This document shows, piece after piece, positions 52,173-61,060 of a stretch of 64,000 nt of DNA. Every line of letters starts with the position of its first letter. The stretch's first letter is position 1. The notes beneath the pieces were generated by a model, which was not told where the DNA came from, searched no databases, and saw only the letters and a list, made by a program, of their open reading frames with translations. The stretch spans positions 1 to 64,000 of the forward strand of contig NZ_QEVW01000010.1 of NCBI RefSeq assembly GCF_003287275.1. The letters are read 5' to 3'. Source of the DNA: Paenibacillus taichungensis (GTDB taxonomy: Bacteria > Bacillota > Bacilli > Paenibacillales > Paenibacillaceae). The translations under genes and the position numbers were made by a program.

Positions 52173-52273
52173 GTGATTTTTGACATGCAAAGAAAGCATG
52201 TGTGAGCATGCCATAATGAACTTTTGCAAGGAGATGGGAAATATTGACGTAGGCCATGAGGGTATGTTAGATT

Positions 52274-52308
52274 GTTATTATCTAATTGTTAATAACAAAT
52301 TGTTAATA
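52274..52308. promoter_or_regulatory. Candidate operator of the NrtR-like regulator
   Basis: GTTATTA (52274-52280) and TAATAAC (52290-52296) form an inverted repeat, and AATTGTTAATA occurs twice (52284-52294 and 52298-52308), 14 bp apart. It lies just upstream of the Nudix regulator gene, as expected for an autoregulated promoter. Confidence 0.5.
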
Positions 52309-52328
52309 TCAGAATGGAGTCTTTCGAA

Positions 52329-53258
52329 ATGACACATACAGGTAATTCTGATCCAAATTCATTAGATCATCAGAATCACGTGAATATAAGTGAACAACAG
52401 TTTCTTGAAACCTATGACCCAGGCGATTTCGAACGTCCCTCCGTCACGGTGGATATGTTGGTATTTACCATACGAAGTGAAACGCAGGAGAACTATCGCA
52501 AACTTGCGGAACCTGAGCTCCAGTTGCTGCTGATCCGGCGTGGCGGCCATCCCTATATGGGGCAGTGGGCTCTTCCGGGCGGGTTTGTCTCCATGCAGGA
52601 ATCGCTGGAAGATGCGGCTAGGCGGGAACTATTTACGGAAACGGGACTGGATGATATCTATTTGGAGCAGCTGTATACCTGGGGAGATGTGCATCGTGAT
52701 CCGCGTACGCGTGTAATCAGCTGTTCCTACATGGCGCTGGTCGACAGCAGCGAACTGCAACTTCAGGCTGGCGATGATGCCAGCGAAGCAGACTGGTTCC
52801 GAATGGAGCAGCGGCTTCTGGAGGAGAAACGCCATATTCATGAGCGTGGACGCGTGACGGAGCGCAGGGTGCAGCTGATTTTGACCAATGGAACAGAGGA
52901 ATTGTCGGCGGTCATTGAGACGAAAGAAACGTTGGAAGGCAGAGTACGCAGCAGCCATATTACCATGAACGAAGTTCAAGGAATTGCTTTTGATCATGCG
53001 AAGATCATTTACTACGCGCTGGAACGTCTGCGGGCAAAGGTGGAGTATACGGATATCGCTTTCAATCTGATGCCGGAGACGTTCACTCTGACCGCTCTTC
53101 AGAAAGTATACGAGACCATCAGTGGCAAAAAACTGCTGGCTGCCGCCTTCCGGCGCAAAATCGCCGATTGGGTCATCGAAACGGGGGAGTATACAGGGAA
53201 TGCCGGACATCGCCCATCCCGTTTATATAGATTGAATCCGGAAAGATTGGCCCCATAA
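52329..53258 (+). CDS. Nudix-domain regulator of the NrtR type with degenerate Nudix box
   Basis: 309 residues from the second ATG, which is eight bases after GGAG; the upstream ATG at 52314 has no ribosome site. The Nudix domain (about 30-170) has the box GFVSMQESLEDAARRELFTETG, in which the first of the paired metal-binding Glu residues is Thr, so hydrolysis may be weak or lost. The C-terminal winged helix (about 225-305: FTLTALQKVYETISGKKLL ... RPSRLYRLN) is that of NrtR regulators, which sense ADP-ribose or NAD-related compounds. It heads a four-gene ADP-ribose cluster and is likely its local regulator. Confidence 0.85.
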   Translation: MTHTGNSDPNSLDHQNHVNISEQQFLETYDPGDFERPSVTVDMLVFTIRSETQENYRKLAEPELQLLLIRRGGHPYMGQWALPGGFVSMQESLEDAARRELFTETGLDDIYLEQLYTWGDVHRDPRTRVISCSYMALVDSSELQLQAGDDASEADWFRMEQRLLEEKRHIHERGRVTERRVQLILTNGTEELSAVIETKETLEGRVRSSHITMNEVQGIAFDHAKIIYYALERLRAKVEYTDIAFNLMPETFTLTALQKVYETISGKKLLAAAFRRKIADWVIETGEYTGNAGHRPSRLYRLNPERLAP

Positions 53259-53276
53259 AGTTAGGAGGGAATATCA

Positions 53277-53774
53277 ATGGAGAAGTTTACATTTTTCTGG
53301 CGCACAGCGTCTCCGTTCTCACAGTGGCACCCGGCGGATTTTACCGTGAATGGTGTTCAATACACCAGTGCGGAGCAGTATATGATGCACCAGAAAGCTT
53401 TGCTGTTCGGCGATCAGATTAGTGCAGATAAGATCCTGAAAGCAAGCTCCGCTTCCGTACAAAAAAAGCTGGGCAGACAGGTCGCAGGGTTCGACCAGAC
53501 TGTATGGGAAGCGGAGTGCAAACGTATTGTCTATGAAGGTAACGAAGCCAAATTCACCCAAAACGAGCAACTGATGACCTCGCTGCTCGCTACCCGAGGA
53601 ACGACCCTTGTGGAGGCAAGCCCGGATGATCGCATCTGGGGGGTTGGACTGGCGGAGGAAGACCCGCGCATTCGTAATAGAAGAACGTGGCGGGGAACGA
53701 ACTGGCTGGGAGAGATTCTCACCCGTCTTAGAGAAAATATAGGAAGTGATGAAGATGAACAATCAACAACATAG
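53277..53774 (+). CDS. NADAR-family protein (YbiA-like)
   Basis: 165 residues covering one NADAR domain. FWRTASPFSQWHPADFTVNG is at the N-terminus, TSAEQYMMHQKALLFGD follows, and WRGTNWLGEILTRLRE is near the C-terminus. NADAR proteins act on ADP-ribosyl or riboflavin-intermediate N-glycosidic bonds. Members from DarT1 systems remove ADP-ribose from guanine in DNA, while plant and E. coli relatives act in riboflavin metabolism. The neighbours all concern ADP-ribose, so the first role is favoured here. AGGAGGG precedes ATG. The next gene begins inside its last codons. Confidence 0.9.
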   Translation: MEKFTFFWRTASPFSQWHPADFTVNGVQYTSAEQYMMHQKALLFGDQISADKILKASSASVQKKLGRQVAGFDQTVWEAECKRIVYEGNEAKFTQNEQLMTSLLATRGTTLVEASPDDRIWGVGLAEEDPRIRNRRTWRGTNWLGEILTRLRENIGSDEDEQSTT

Positions 53775-54693
53775 GAACAATATTCAGAACAACAATCATA
53801 GTAAAACAACTGGCATTAATAGCACGAATCAACGTTCCAAACGATCCCAGATCGCCCATCAGACACTGGCTATTCTGGAAGAAGGAGAATACGTGAACGG
53901 ATATGATCGCAGGGTTCAGATCGGTACAGATTTACAGCGAGCGATCCAAGATTCGGTCTTATATCGTCCCACGGAACTTATCGCTCTTCGAGAAAAGCGA
54001 AGTAAAGAAATGGTCCAGCTGCAACCTTCCGTCGAAGCTTCAGCCGTTCGCATCGAGGTTACGGGCGAGACCACACTCGCAGCCGCTTCACGTCTTTCTG
54101 TGGATGAAGGAAGGGAAGATGTCATTTGCCTGAACTTTGCATCAGCGAAAAATCCCGGCGGCGGCTTCCTGGGTGGCAGTCAGGCACAGGAGGAGAGCTT
54201 GGCCCGGGCTACGGGACTGTACCCATGTATCGCCCAAATGAGCGAAATGTATGACTACAACCGCAAGCAGCGATCTTGTATGTACTCGGATTACATGATC
54301 TATTCGCATGCTGTTCCGGTGATCCGTGATGACGAGGATCGGCTGCTCGACCAATATGATCTGTCGGCATTTATTACAGCGCCTGCTGTAAATGCGGGAG
54401 TGGTGAGAGAGCGGGGAAATGCCGATGATCAGCAGATTGAGTCTGTCATGAAAGGGCGCATTCGCTATATTTTGGACTTGGCTTTGCTGCATGGACATCG
54501 AGCCATTGTGCTGGGCGCATATGGCTGCGGAGTATTCAGGAATGATCCGGCGAACGTAGCGAAGTATTTCCATGATGTGTTGGTGGAAGAGAACTTTAGA
54601 CATTCCTTTGAACGAATCGTATTTGCCGTATTCGACCGGACAGCAGGACGGAAAACGTTCAAAGCATTTGAGAATCGTTTGGCGGGAGAGTGA
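53755..54693 (+). CDS. TIGR02452 family protein (microbial PARG-like macrodomain)
   Basis: 312 residues from the ATG about eight bases after AGGAAG; GTG at 53746 and ATG at 53749 are alternatives. It overlaps the NADAR gene by about 20 bases. The N-terminus (1-25) is Asn/Gln-rich. The TIGR02452 domain has the macro-type PARG signature GGGFLGGSQAQEE (NFASAKNPGGG before it) and ends with VLGAYGCGVFRNDP. These enzymes hydrolyse poly- or mono-ADP-ribose links. The coupling to NADAR suggests that both act on ADP-ribosylated targets. Confidence 0.9.
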   Translation: MNNQQHRNNIQNNNHSKTTGINSTNQRSKRSQIAHQTLAILEEGEYVNGYDRRVQIGTDLQRAIQDSVLYRPTELIALREKRSKEMVQLQPSVEASAVRIEVTGETTLAAASRLSVDEGREDVICLNFASAKNPGGGFLGGSQAQEESLARATGLYPCIAQMSEMYDYNRKQRSCMYSDYMIYSHAVPVIRDDEDRLLDQYDLSAFITAPAVNAGVVRERGNADDQQIESVMKGRIRYILDLALLHGHRAIVLGAYGCGVFRNDPANVAKYFHDVLVEENFRHSFERIVFAVFDRTAGRKTFKAFENRLAGE

Positions 54694-54739
54694 ATTGGAG
54701 AAGTTTGAAAAGTAAAACGTTGTAAGGGAGAGAACGGAT

Positions 54740-55162
54740 ATGGAGTTTCGTGAGATACAGCAGGATCTATTTGCTATGGAAGATTATTACACGCTTGCAC
54801 ACTGCATTTCCGCGGATGCGCGGATGGGTGCAGGAATTGCTGTGCAGTTTCGCCAGCGATTTGGCTTGGAGGTTCTCCAGGAGCAGGCGCAGCAGGAGCC
54901 GCTTGAGATCGGACAATGTTATCCGGTAGGGCGTACCCTGAATTTGGTCACCAAGGCCAAATTTTCGAACAAACCGACTTATCAGTCGTTTACCCGAGCC
55001 GTGGAATCCATGCGTGACATATGCGTTAGAGATGGGCTCAACAAACTGGCGATGCCGCAGATTGGTTGCGGGCTGGATAGGTTGAAATGGGATAAGGTGA
55101 GGGGCATTATTCAGGATGCTTTTGCCGAAACGGATGTTGAGATCGTCGTTTGTACCTTGTGA
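54740..55162 (+). CDS. TARG1/ALC1-like macrodomain protein
   Basis: 140 residues, a stand-alone macrodomain. It has HCISADARMGAGIAVQFRQRFG, a Lys-containing KFSNKPTYQSF loop and the second motif MPQIGCGLDRLKWDKV, whose Asp follows GCGL. In TARG1 the Lys and Asp are catalytic for removing ADP-ribose from glutamate, and DarG antitoxins of the same group remove it from thymidine in DNA. AAGGGAGAG precedes the ATG. It is the last gene of the cluster; a bidirectional terminator follows. Confidence 0.88.
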   Translation: MEFREIQQDLFAMEDYYTLAHCISADARMGAGIAVQFRQRFGLEVLQEQAQQEPLEIGQCYPVGRTLNLVTKAKFSNKPTYQSFTRAVESMRDICVRDGLNKLAMPQIGCGLDRLKWDKVRGIIQDAFAETDVEIVVCTL

Positions 55163-55212
55163 TTAGGCCATGCCGACGGACTTTTACCTACAAGAATACC
55201 AATTTGGATTCA

Positions 55213-55287
55213 AAAAAACCTCTGCTTTGAGTGGATGAAGAGAGCATGTTAGCTGACTCTGTTCCGATCTACAAAGAGAGGTTTTTT
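55213..55287. terminator. Bidirectional terminator
   Basis: AAAAAACCTCT-GCTTTG (55213-55229) pairs with CAAAG-AGAGGTTTTTT (55272-55287) at the ends of the convergent macrodomain and siderophore-binding genes. Confidence 0.85.
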
Positions 55288-55318
55288 GTGTTTTTAAATG
55301 TTGTGCGTAAGGATCATT

Positions 55319-56266
55319 TTATTTCTTGGAAAACATTTCTTTGGCTTCATCCATGGCCATTTTATTGCCGATTGAAGAGTAGTCCAGCCAAGGTTGAGCG
55401 CCGATCGGGTAGACATGACCTGCTTTGACAGCCTTCAGTCCTTGCCAGATTGGATTGTTTTGCAGTTCTTTGAACATGTTCTGAGCTTCATCATCCGAGT
55501 TCACAACAACGAAGATCGCATCTGCATCAAAGTCCGGCAATATTTCACGTGAAACAACTTGATACGGATTGGACGAATCGAATTCCTCAATGCCTTTTGC
55601 TGGAGTTAACCCCAGATCTTCATACAAAATCGGGCCCATTGGACGGCGTGTACTGAATACACGCAGTTCTTTGGCGGTAACACGGATTGCCATTACGGTG
55701 CCGTCACCGATTGTATCGTGAATCAGCGATTTCACTTCTTCCGTTTCAGTTGCATAATCCTGAATGTATTGCTCTGCTTCTTTCTCGCGGTTGACCAGTT
55801 TACCAATGTCTTTCAGGTGGTCGCGCCAAGTGCCATCATCCAGATTGAAGACGTGTACAGGAGCAATTTTCTCGAATTTGGCAATATCATCACCGGAGAA
55901 TTCTTCGTCCAGATAGATGACATCCGGTTTCAGGGCAAGCAAAGCTTCCATGTCCGGGTCCTTAACGGGACCGAGCGGCGTTGTATTTTGTAGACGATCA
56001 GCAACATGGGACAAGAAGGCTTTGGCTTCCCCGCCGATCACCGAACCAACCGGTGTAATGCCGAGAGAGAGCAGGTCATTGGTCAGATGGATCGACATGG
56101 ATGCGATGCGTTGATCCCCGGAAGCGGAATTGGTGTCCTGCGTAGTGTTCGAAGTGTCCGTAGTAGAACCTTCCGACGCAGAAGATGATTTATTGGCATT
56201 CCCGCAGGCTGCGAGTACAAGCACCAGACAGATGCTCATGAAGAGCATAAGGTTTTTCTTTAACAT
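55319..56266 (-). CDS. Iron-siderophore ABC substrate-binding lipoprotein
   Basis: 315 residues from the ATG at 56266, with lipobox LAAC after a strong hydrophobic segment; an in-frame ATG 30 bp upstream is an alternative. A Ser/Thr-rich linker precedes a Peripla_BP_2 (FhuD/FepB) domain with SMSIHLTNDLLSLGITPVG and the ALLALKPDVIYLD motif. It is the third gene of a Fur-type operon behind two FecCD permeases. The ligand could be a catecholate siderophore, given the Btr-like regulator nearby. No ATPase is encoded here, so a shared one from elsewhere is needed. Confidence 0.9.
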   Translation of the reverse strand: MLKKNLMLFMSICLVLVLAACGNANKSSSASEGSTTDTSNTTQDTNSASGDQRIASMSIHLTNDLLSLGITPVGSVIGGEAKAFLSHVADRLQNTTPLGPVKDPDMEALLALKPDVIYLDEEFSGDDIAKFEKIAPVHVFNLDDGTWRDHLKDIGKLVNREKEAEQYIQDYATETEEVKSLIHDTIGDGTVMAIRVTAKELRVFSTRRPMGPILYEDLGLTPAKGIEEFDSSNPYQVVSREILPDFDADAIFVVVNSDDEAQNMFKELQNNPIWQGLKAVKAGHVYPIGAQPWLDYSSIGNKMAMDEAKEMFSKK

Positions 56267-56356
56267 GGGTAATCTCAATCTCCTTGAACATCTCATGGAT
56301 GTCGTTTTTATGTTGGGTATAACGGTGAAATTATTCGGATTGTTCCGATAAAGTCA

Positions 56357-57373
56357 TTACTTGGTTCGTACCAGCAGGTATAAAAAGTAAGGTGCGCCTA
56401 TCGCTGCGACCACAACACCTGCCGGAATGGAATTGGGCTGAAAGATCGTTCGCCCGACCGTATCGGCGGCAACTAGGATCACCATGCCGATGAGTCCGGC
56501 GGCTGGGATCAGATGGCGATGCATCGGGCCAACCAGTCTGCGGGCCAGATGTGGTGCCGCCAGACCAATGAACCCGATTCCGCCAGCCATTGACACACTG
56601 ACAGCAGATAATGCTACCGTGCACAATAGCAAAATAACACGCTGGGATCTGACGGGTGTACCAATACTGGTTGCGGCAGCATCTCCCAGATTGAAGGCAT
56701 CCAGTGTTTTGGAGCGGCTCCATATGTACGAGATGCACAGCACAATCCATGGAAGCAGCGCCTGAACATGAACCCAGTCTCTGCCCCACACGCTACCTGC
56801 CAGCCAGCGGGCGGCGAAGGAATAGGTTTCTTCATCCAAACGCAGGGACAGATAGAGCGTCAGGGCATGGAAACCGGCTGCTACGGCAATGCCCACCAGA
56901 ATTAGTTTAATGGGGGATACTCCGTTATGTCGGTCATAGGATAGCAGCATGATAATTAGCGCCGCGGCGACACTACCTGCAAAAGCAAACAACGGAATCA
57001 GCAAGGCCACCGAACCATTCATGGAATGGCAGAAGCTTACAAATACCATCAATCCAAAAGCCGCTCCTGCATGCAAGCCGAGAATGCCCGGATCGGCCAG
57101 TGGATTGCGCGTAATACCTTGCAGTGCAGCACCAGCCACACCGAGTCCCGCTCCGGCGAGCACAGTAACCAGAATGCGTGGCAGTCGATAGTCGAACAAT
57201 ACAATCTGATCATCCGGCGTGCCATTGCCTAGCAGGGTGTGAAGCACGGCTATTGGTGACAGGCGAATTGTTCCCGAGTTGAGACTGATAACAATAACGG
57301 CACAGGCGATGCAGAGCAGCGTAACGCTGACCGCGATGGAACGTTTGCCTCGTGAGGGTGCATTGGTGTTCAT
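56357..57373 (-). CDS. FecCD-family iron-siderophore ABC permease, second subunit
   Basis: 338 residues with about nine to ten hydrophobic helices and the FecCD motifs YRLPRILVTVLAGAGLGVAGAALQGITRNPLADPGILG and GGIGFIGLAAPHLARRLVG. It starts 2 bp after the stop of the partner permease and forms a heterodimeric channel with it. Confidence 0.93.
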   Translation of the reverse strand: MNTNAPSRGKRSIAVSVTLLCIACAVIVISLNSGTIRLSPIAVLHTLLGNGTPDDQIVLFDYRLPRILVTVLAGAGLGVAGAALQGITRNPLADPGILGLHAGAAFGLMVFVSFCHSMNGSVALLIPLFAFAGSVAAALIIMLLSYDRHNGVSPIKLILVGIAVAAGFHALTLYLSLRLDEETYSFAARWLAGSVWGRDWVHVQALLPWIVLCISYIWSRSKTLDAFNLGDAAATSIGTPVRSQRVILLLCTVALSAVSVSMAGGIGFIGLAAPHLARRLVGPMHRHLIPAAGLIGMVILVAADTVGRTIFQPNSIPAGVVVAAIGAPYFLYLLVRTK

Positions 57374-57375
57374 CG

Positions 57376-58422
57376 CTATAGGGCCCTCCTTTCTTTACGG
57401 GCCAGATAGAGGAAGAAGGGCACACCGACAAAGGCGACCATAATGCCTACTGCCAGTTCCTGCGGCGGGTTCACAATGCGTGATCCCAGATCGGCGAGCA
57501 CCAGCAAGACGGCTCCGAGCAGGGAGGACATCGGAATGATGAGTCGATAATCCACGCCAACCAATTTGCGAGAAATATGTGGAATGACCAGTCCAACAAA
57601 GCCGATCGAGCCTACAGCAGAAACGGATACGCCAGCCAGCACAACAACCGCCGTCAAGGCAAACAGCCTGGTCCAGCGTAGATTGATTCCGAGATTAATG
57701 GCAACTTCTTCTCCTAGCGACATGAGAGATATCCGACGAGCCATAGGCAAAGTGAGCACGAGAGTAACGAGCAGAACAGGCAGAATCAGCTTCAGATGCC
57801 GCCATTCAATTCCCCCGAAACCACCCGCATACCAGAAGGCCAAATCCTGGCTCAAGTCAAAATATATGGCGACACCGGTGCTGAGCGAACTCAGCATGGC
57901 TGCAATAACGGCACCCGCAACGGTAAGCCTGATGGACGTCAGTCCTCCAGGGGCCGCCATACCCAGCAGGAAAATGAGCAGAGTGCCAAGCACAGCCCCT
58001 GCAAATGACAGGAACATAATCCAGCCATAAGGCAGCCCTGGCCAAAAGGCAAAGCTGAGCGCCACAACAAAGGTAGCTCCTGCATTAATCCCAAGAATGC
58101 CGGTGTCTGCCAGCGGATTACGTGTTATTCCCTGCATGAGCGCTCCGGCCACAGCAAAGGCTGCGCCAATTACAGCAGCAGCAATGACACGTGGCAGCCG
58201 TAGCTCGTGAATAATCTGATGCGGCGTCAAAGCCGGATTGTACTGGAATATGGCAGTCCATACGGTCTCCAGTGTCAGCCCCTTAGCACCAAGAGAAATG
58301 GCGACAAACATACTAAGCAGCAGTGCGGAAATGGCCGCCAAAAACATTAGGCCAACCGTCACTGCGGATTTTCTTGATGTGGACGGACGTTGTGACAGTC
58401 CCGGATGTTGAATGCGGGTCAC
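57376..58422 (-). CDS. FecCD-family iron-siderophore ABC permease, first subunit
   Basis: 348 residues with FecCD motifs LRLPRVIAAAVIGAAFAVAGALMQGITRNPLADTGILG and GSIGFVGLVIPHISRKLVG. The start is unusual. GTG at 58422 directly abuts AAAGGA, whereas an ATT codon at 58413 has ideal spacing (eight bases after AAAGGAG), so an ATT start is possible. First gene of the operon, with a Fur box and TATAAT upstream. Confidence 0.9.
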   Translation of the reverse strand: MTRIQHPGLSQRPSTSRKSAVTVGLMFLAAISALLLSMFVAISLGAKGLTLETVWTAIFQYNPALTPHQIIHELRLPRVIAAAVIGAAFAVAGALMQGITRNPLADTGILGINAGATFVVALSFAFWPGLPYGWIMFLSFAGAVLGTLLIFLLGMAAPGGLTSIRLTVAGAVIAAMLSSLSTGVAIYFDLSQDLAFWYAGGFGGIEWRHLKLILPVLLVTLVLTLPMARRISLMSLGEEVAINLGINLRWTRLFALTAVVVLAGVSVSAVGSIGFVGLVIPHISRKLVGVDYRLIIPMSSLLGAVLLVLADLGSRIVNPPQELAVGIMVAFVGVPFFLYLARKERRAL

Positions 58423-58455
58423 TCCTTTGGTACCAACAACGCTTTGCTGTTGTTA

Positions 58456-58472
58456 TTGATTATCATTATCAA
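58456..58472. promoter_or_regulatory. Fur box of the siderophore uptake operon
   Basis: TTGATTATCATTATCAA matches the 7-1-7 Fur consensus TGATAATNATTATCA with one mismatch on the minus strand. It lies over the expected start of transcription: the -10 TATAAT is at 58487-58482 with a weak -35 TGTACG 17 bp before it. Iron-loaded Fur would block the operon. Confidence 0.85.
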
Positions 58473-58488
58473 TTAGTGAACATTATAA

Positions 58489-58527
58489 AATCTTAATTCA
58501 GGCCCGTACATGGCATAAATTAAGATT
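58489..58527. terminator. Inverted repeat after the Btr-type gene
   Basis: AATCTTAATT (58489-58498) and AATTAAGATT (58518-58527) pair perfectly around 19 nt. On the minus strand a short T run follows, so it may end the Btr transcript, although it overlaps the promoter of the fec operon. Confidence 0.45.
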
Positions 58528-58549
58528 CTAGAGATGGACATTTTTTAGA

Positions 58550-60268
58550 TTACAGAAATGCTGGTTTGTTCGTCAACATAGAGAGCGCTTCATCGAGCTG
58601 GATGTTGATGGAATACGGAGCGTATACCACCCATGAATTCCAGTCTATGACATGAATGCGCCCAGCTTTAACCGCGGGATAGTTTTTCCACAATGGATCA
58701 GCAGTAATCTGCTGCAACAGAGTGGTACGTTCGTGCATGGACGTAACCGCAATCAACAGCACATCTGCTTCGAGGCCATTCCATTCTCCAGGCGTGAAAG
58801 GCATCCAGTTGAATCCCACACCAGCAGGTTTGCCTGTCAGTTCATTCTGAATTCGATCAGGAGCGGCCAGCTGCAGGCTGCGGTAAAATACATGACCGAA
58901 GTTGCGATTGCTGTACATGCGCGGTCCTTTTGCAGTTAAGGTACAGATCGCGACGGTGACCTGCCCCGCTGTTTCCCTGATTTTTTTACGAGCCCGCTCT
59001 GCCTTACGCTCATGCCGATCCAGCCACTCCCTAGCCGCTTGAGTACGATCCACAATAGAGGCGATTTTCTGCAGATGACCGAACATGTCTGTCTGATTCC
59101 ATGGGATGGTGATGATTGGAGCCACATCTCCGATATGCTCCATCGCTTTAGCCGCTGCGTTATCCTTGGTCAGAACCAAATCGGGATTCACATCCAGAAA
59201 TGCCTGACGTCCCTGTTCCCATGGTTCATAGGCATGGAATGGCAGTGTCAACGATTTGGGAACATGGGGCAGATGGCCTTGGATTTGAGCTGCACATGGT
59301 GTGATGCCAAGTGTCATCAGGTGATCGGTGTATGGATAGGAGAGTGAGACGATATTTCGATGTACCTGCTTGGCATAGGAAGTTGGCGCATAACCGGCAT
59401 GGTTCCTGAAGCGGCGGCTGAAATAGAATTCGTCCCGATAGCCTACGTGGCGGGCCACATCACGAATTCGCAGATCTGAAGTCATGAGCAATTCCTTGGC
59501 CCGATTCATTCGTAAATGAGTGATATATTCGATTGGATTTTTCTGCATCCGGCTCTTGAAAAGCTGTGAATAATATGAAGGGTGCATACCTGCCAGTTCG
59601 GCCAGCTTCTCCAGCTTGATCTCGTTCATATAGTTTTCCCGCATGTACTGCAAAGTTGATCTGAGCCAATGCTCTGGCTCGTCCTGTCCTTCCGCATCCG
59701 ACTGATCATCCTGTGGCCAGAGGGTATGAAGCAGATCGGTCAGAAGCAGCTGCACTTTCAGGCTGGTCTGTGAAGCTTCGGTTGTTAATTGTGCGGCAAT
59801 TCGCTGTATCCCATAGTAAGGTCCCTGAATCCATCCTGTTACAGGTGAACCAAGCTCTCGCTCATATATTCGCCGTTCTTCCGTTTTCTCAGCTACCCGA
59901 AACAGATCAAATTGAATGATATACAATTCCATCTCATGGTCCGCATCAGAGTATAGCTCCAGGGATGTTCCCGGAGTGCACAGGAAGGCAGACTTGCGGG
60001 CGACAAGGGATTCGATGCCGTTCACTACCAGCTTGCCCGTGAATTTGTGCATGTAGACAAAGGTATGGTGAGGGAGCTCAGTCTGACTCCATTGCCAATG
60101 AGTATTCACGGTAACCAGCTCTGCCTGACGCAGTTCGAGCAGCGCATCATTCAGAAAAGCATGCATTTCCGTTCGGGAGATGGATGCATCAGCTGGTTTC
60201 GGCTGATCCGGTTGGGTCAACGTGTGGGAGATAGTGCGGTTATTATTGATGCTCGGACGGGTTAACAT
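58550..60268 (-). CDS. btr: AraC-type regulator fused to a siderophore-binding domain (Btr-like)
   Basis: 572 residues. N-terminal cupin-like AraC sensing region (about 30-180), AraC helix-turn-helix domains (about 200-310: AGMHPSYYSQLFK, RHVGYRDEFYFSRRF) and a C-terminal Peripla_BP_2 domain (about 315-570: SYPYTDHLMTLGITP, VNPDLVLTKD). The layout matches Btr of Bacillus subtilis, where bacillibactin or enterobactin binding to the C-terminal domain activates the uptake genes. No signal peptide, so it is cytoplasmic. GGAAAGGAGG precedes the ATG. It sits 33 bp after fetB and probably activates the fec operon downstream. Confidence 0.9.
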   Translation of the reverse strand: MLTRPSINNNRTISHTLTQPDQPKPADASISRTEMHAFLNDALLELRQAELVTVNTHWQWSQTELPHHTFVYMHKFTGKLVVNGIESLVARKSAFLCTPGTSLELYSDADHEMELYIIQFDLFRVAEKTEERRIYERELGSPVTGWIQGPYYGIQRIAAQLTTEASQTSLKVQLLLTDLLHTLWPQDDQSDAEGQDEPEHWLRSTLQYMRENYMNEIKLEKLAELAGMHPSYYSQLFKSRMQKNPIEYITHLRMNRAKELLMTSDLRIRDVARHVGYRDEFYFSRRFRNHAGYAPTSYAKQVHRNIVSLSYPYTDHLMTLGITPCAAQIQGHLPHVPKSLTLPFHAYEPWEQGRQAFLDVNPDLVLTKDNAAAKAMEHIGDVAPIITIPWNQTDMFGHLQKIASIVDRTQAAREWLDRHERKAERARKKIRETAGQVTVAICTLTAKGPRMYSNRNFGHVFYRSLQLAAPDRIQNELTGKPAGVGFNWMPFTPGEWNGLEADVLLIAVTSMHERTTLLQQITADPLWKNYPAVKAGRIHVIDWNSWVVYAPYSINIQLDEALSMLTNKPAFL

Positions 60269-60301
60269 GGTGTGACCTCCTTTCCTGGCGGGGGTGATGT
60301 G

Positions 60302-61051
60302 TTATAGCGAGCGAAGCCGCATATCCGATGTGAACCACTGTCGGTACGTCATCATGCTGAGCAGGATGCTGGTAATAGCGGCTGAGCTGGTAAAAGCAAA
60401 TACGATCAGAATCTGGTAACGAACGGCCTCAACCGGATCGGCACCCGCAATAATCATGCCTGTCATCATGCCAGGAAGCTGAACGAGTCCTACTGTTTTC
60501 ATGCCATCGATCGTGGGGATCATGCTGGATTTTACGGAACGTTTCAAAACATCCTGAAAAGCACGTCTGGGCGTTGCACCCAGTGCAAGCAGCGATTCAA
60601 TTTCTCCTTTGGAGGATTCGACCTCGCGTTTCATCTGATTCAGGAACAGCCCGGATACTACCATGGCATTACCGATGGTCATCCCGCTCAATGGAATAAT
60701 GTATTGGGGAGTAGGGGCTACAATACCCAGTCCTAACAACAGCCCCATCATAAGCAGCTCCGTGACTGTAATTGCAGCCGCAATATAAAAGGCAATCCAG
60801 CGAAGTCCTTTTCCGCGTTTGCCAGCATTAATGGAGGCTACGGTAATCATGAATCCGACAATGGCAATGATGAGAGCCGGGTGGTCCGAGTTAAAAATAA
60901 ATTGAAGTACATAGCCGACAAGCAGCAGCTGTACAGCGGAACGAACGGTACCTATAGCAATATCCTTTTCCAGATCAAGCTTCTGCCAGACAGAGATGAG
61001 CATGGTGACCATCACAAATATAATGGTAAAACTCAGAGCGATGAGTGACAT
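60302..61051 (-). CDS. fetB: FetB-type iron exporter permease
   Basis: 249 residues with six to seven hydrophobic helices and the UPF0014/FetB motifs SGMTIGNAMVVSGL and LVQLPGMMTGMIIAGADPVEAVRYQ. It follows fetA after 9 bp. FetAB lowers cytoplasmic iron in E. coli and raises tolerance to iron and peroxide. Its juxtaposition with iron uptake suggests a homeostatic unit. Confidence 0.9.
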   Translation of the reverse strand: MSLIALSFTIIFVMVTMLISVWQKLDLEKDIAIGTVRSAVQLLLVGYVLQFIFNSDHPALIIAIVGFMITVASINAGKRGKGLRWIAFYIAAAITVTELLMMGLLLGLGIVAPTPQYIIPLSGMTIGNAMVVSGLFLNQMKREVESSKGEIESLLALGATPRRAFQDVLKRSVKSSMIPTIDGMKTVGLVQLPGMMTGMIIAGADPVEAVRYQILIVFAFTSSAAITSILLSMMTYRQWFTSDMRLRSL

Positions 61052-61060
61052 GATTTCTCC

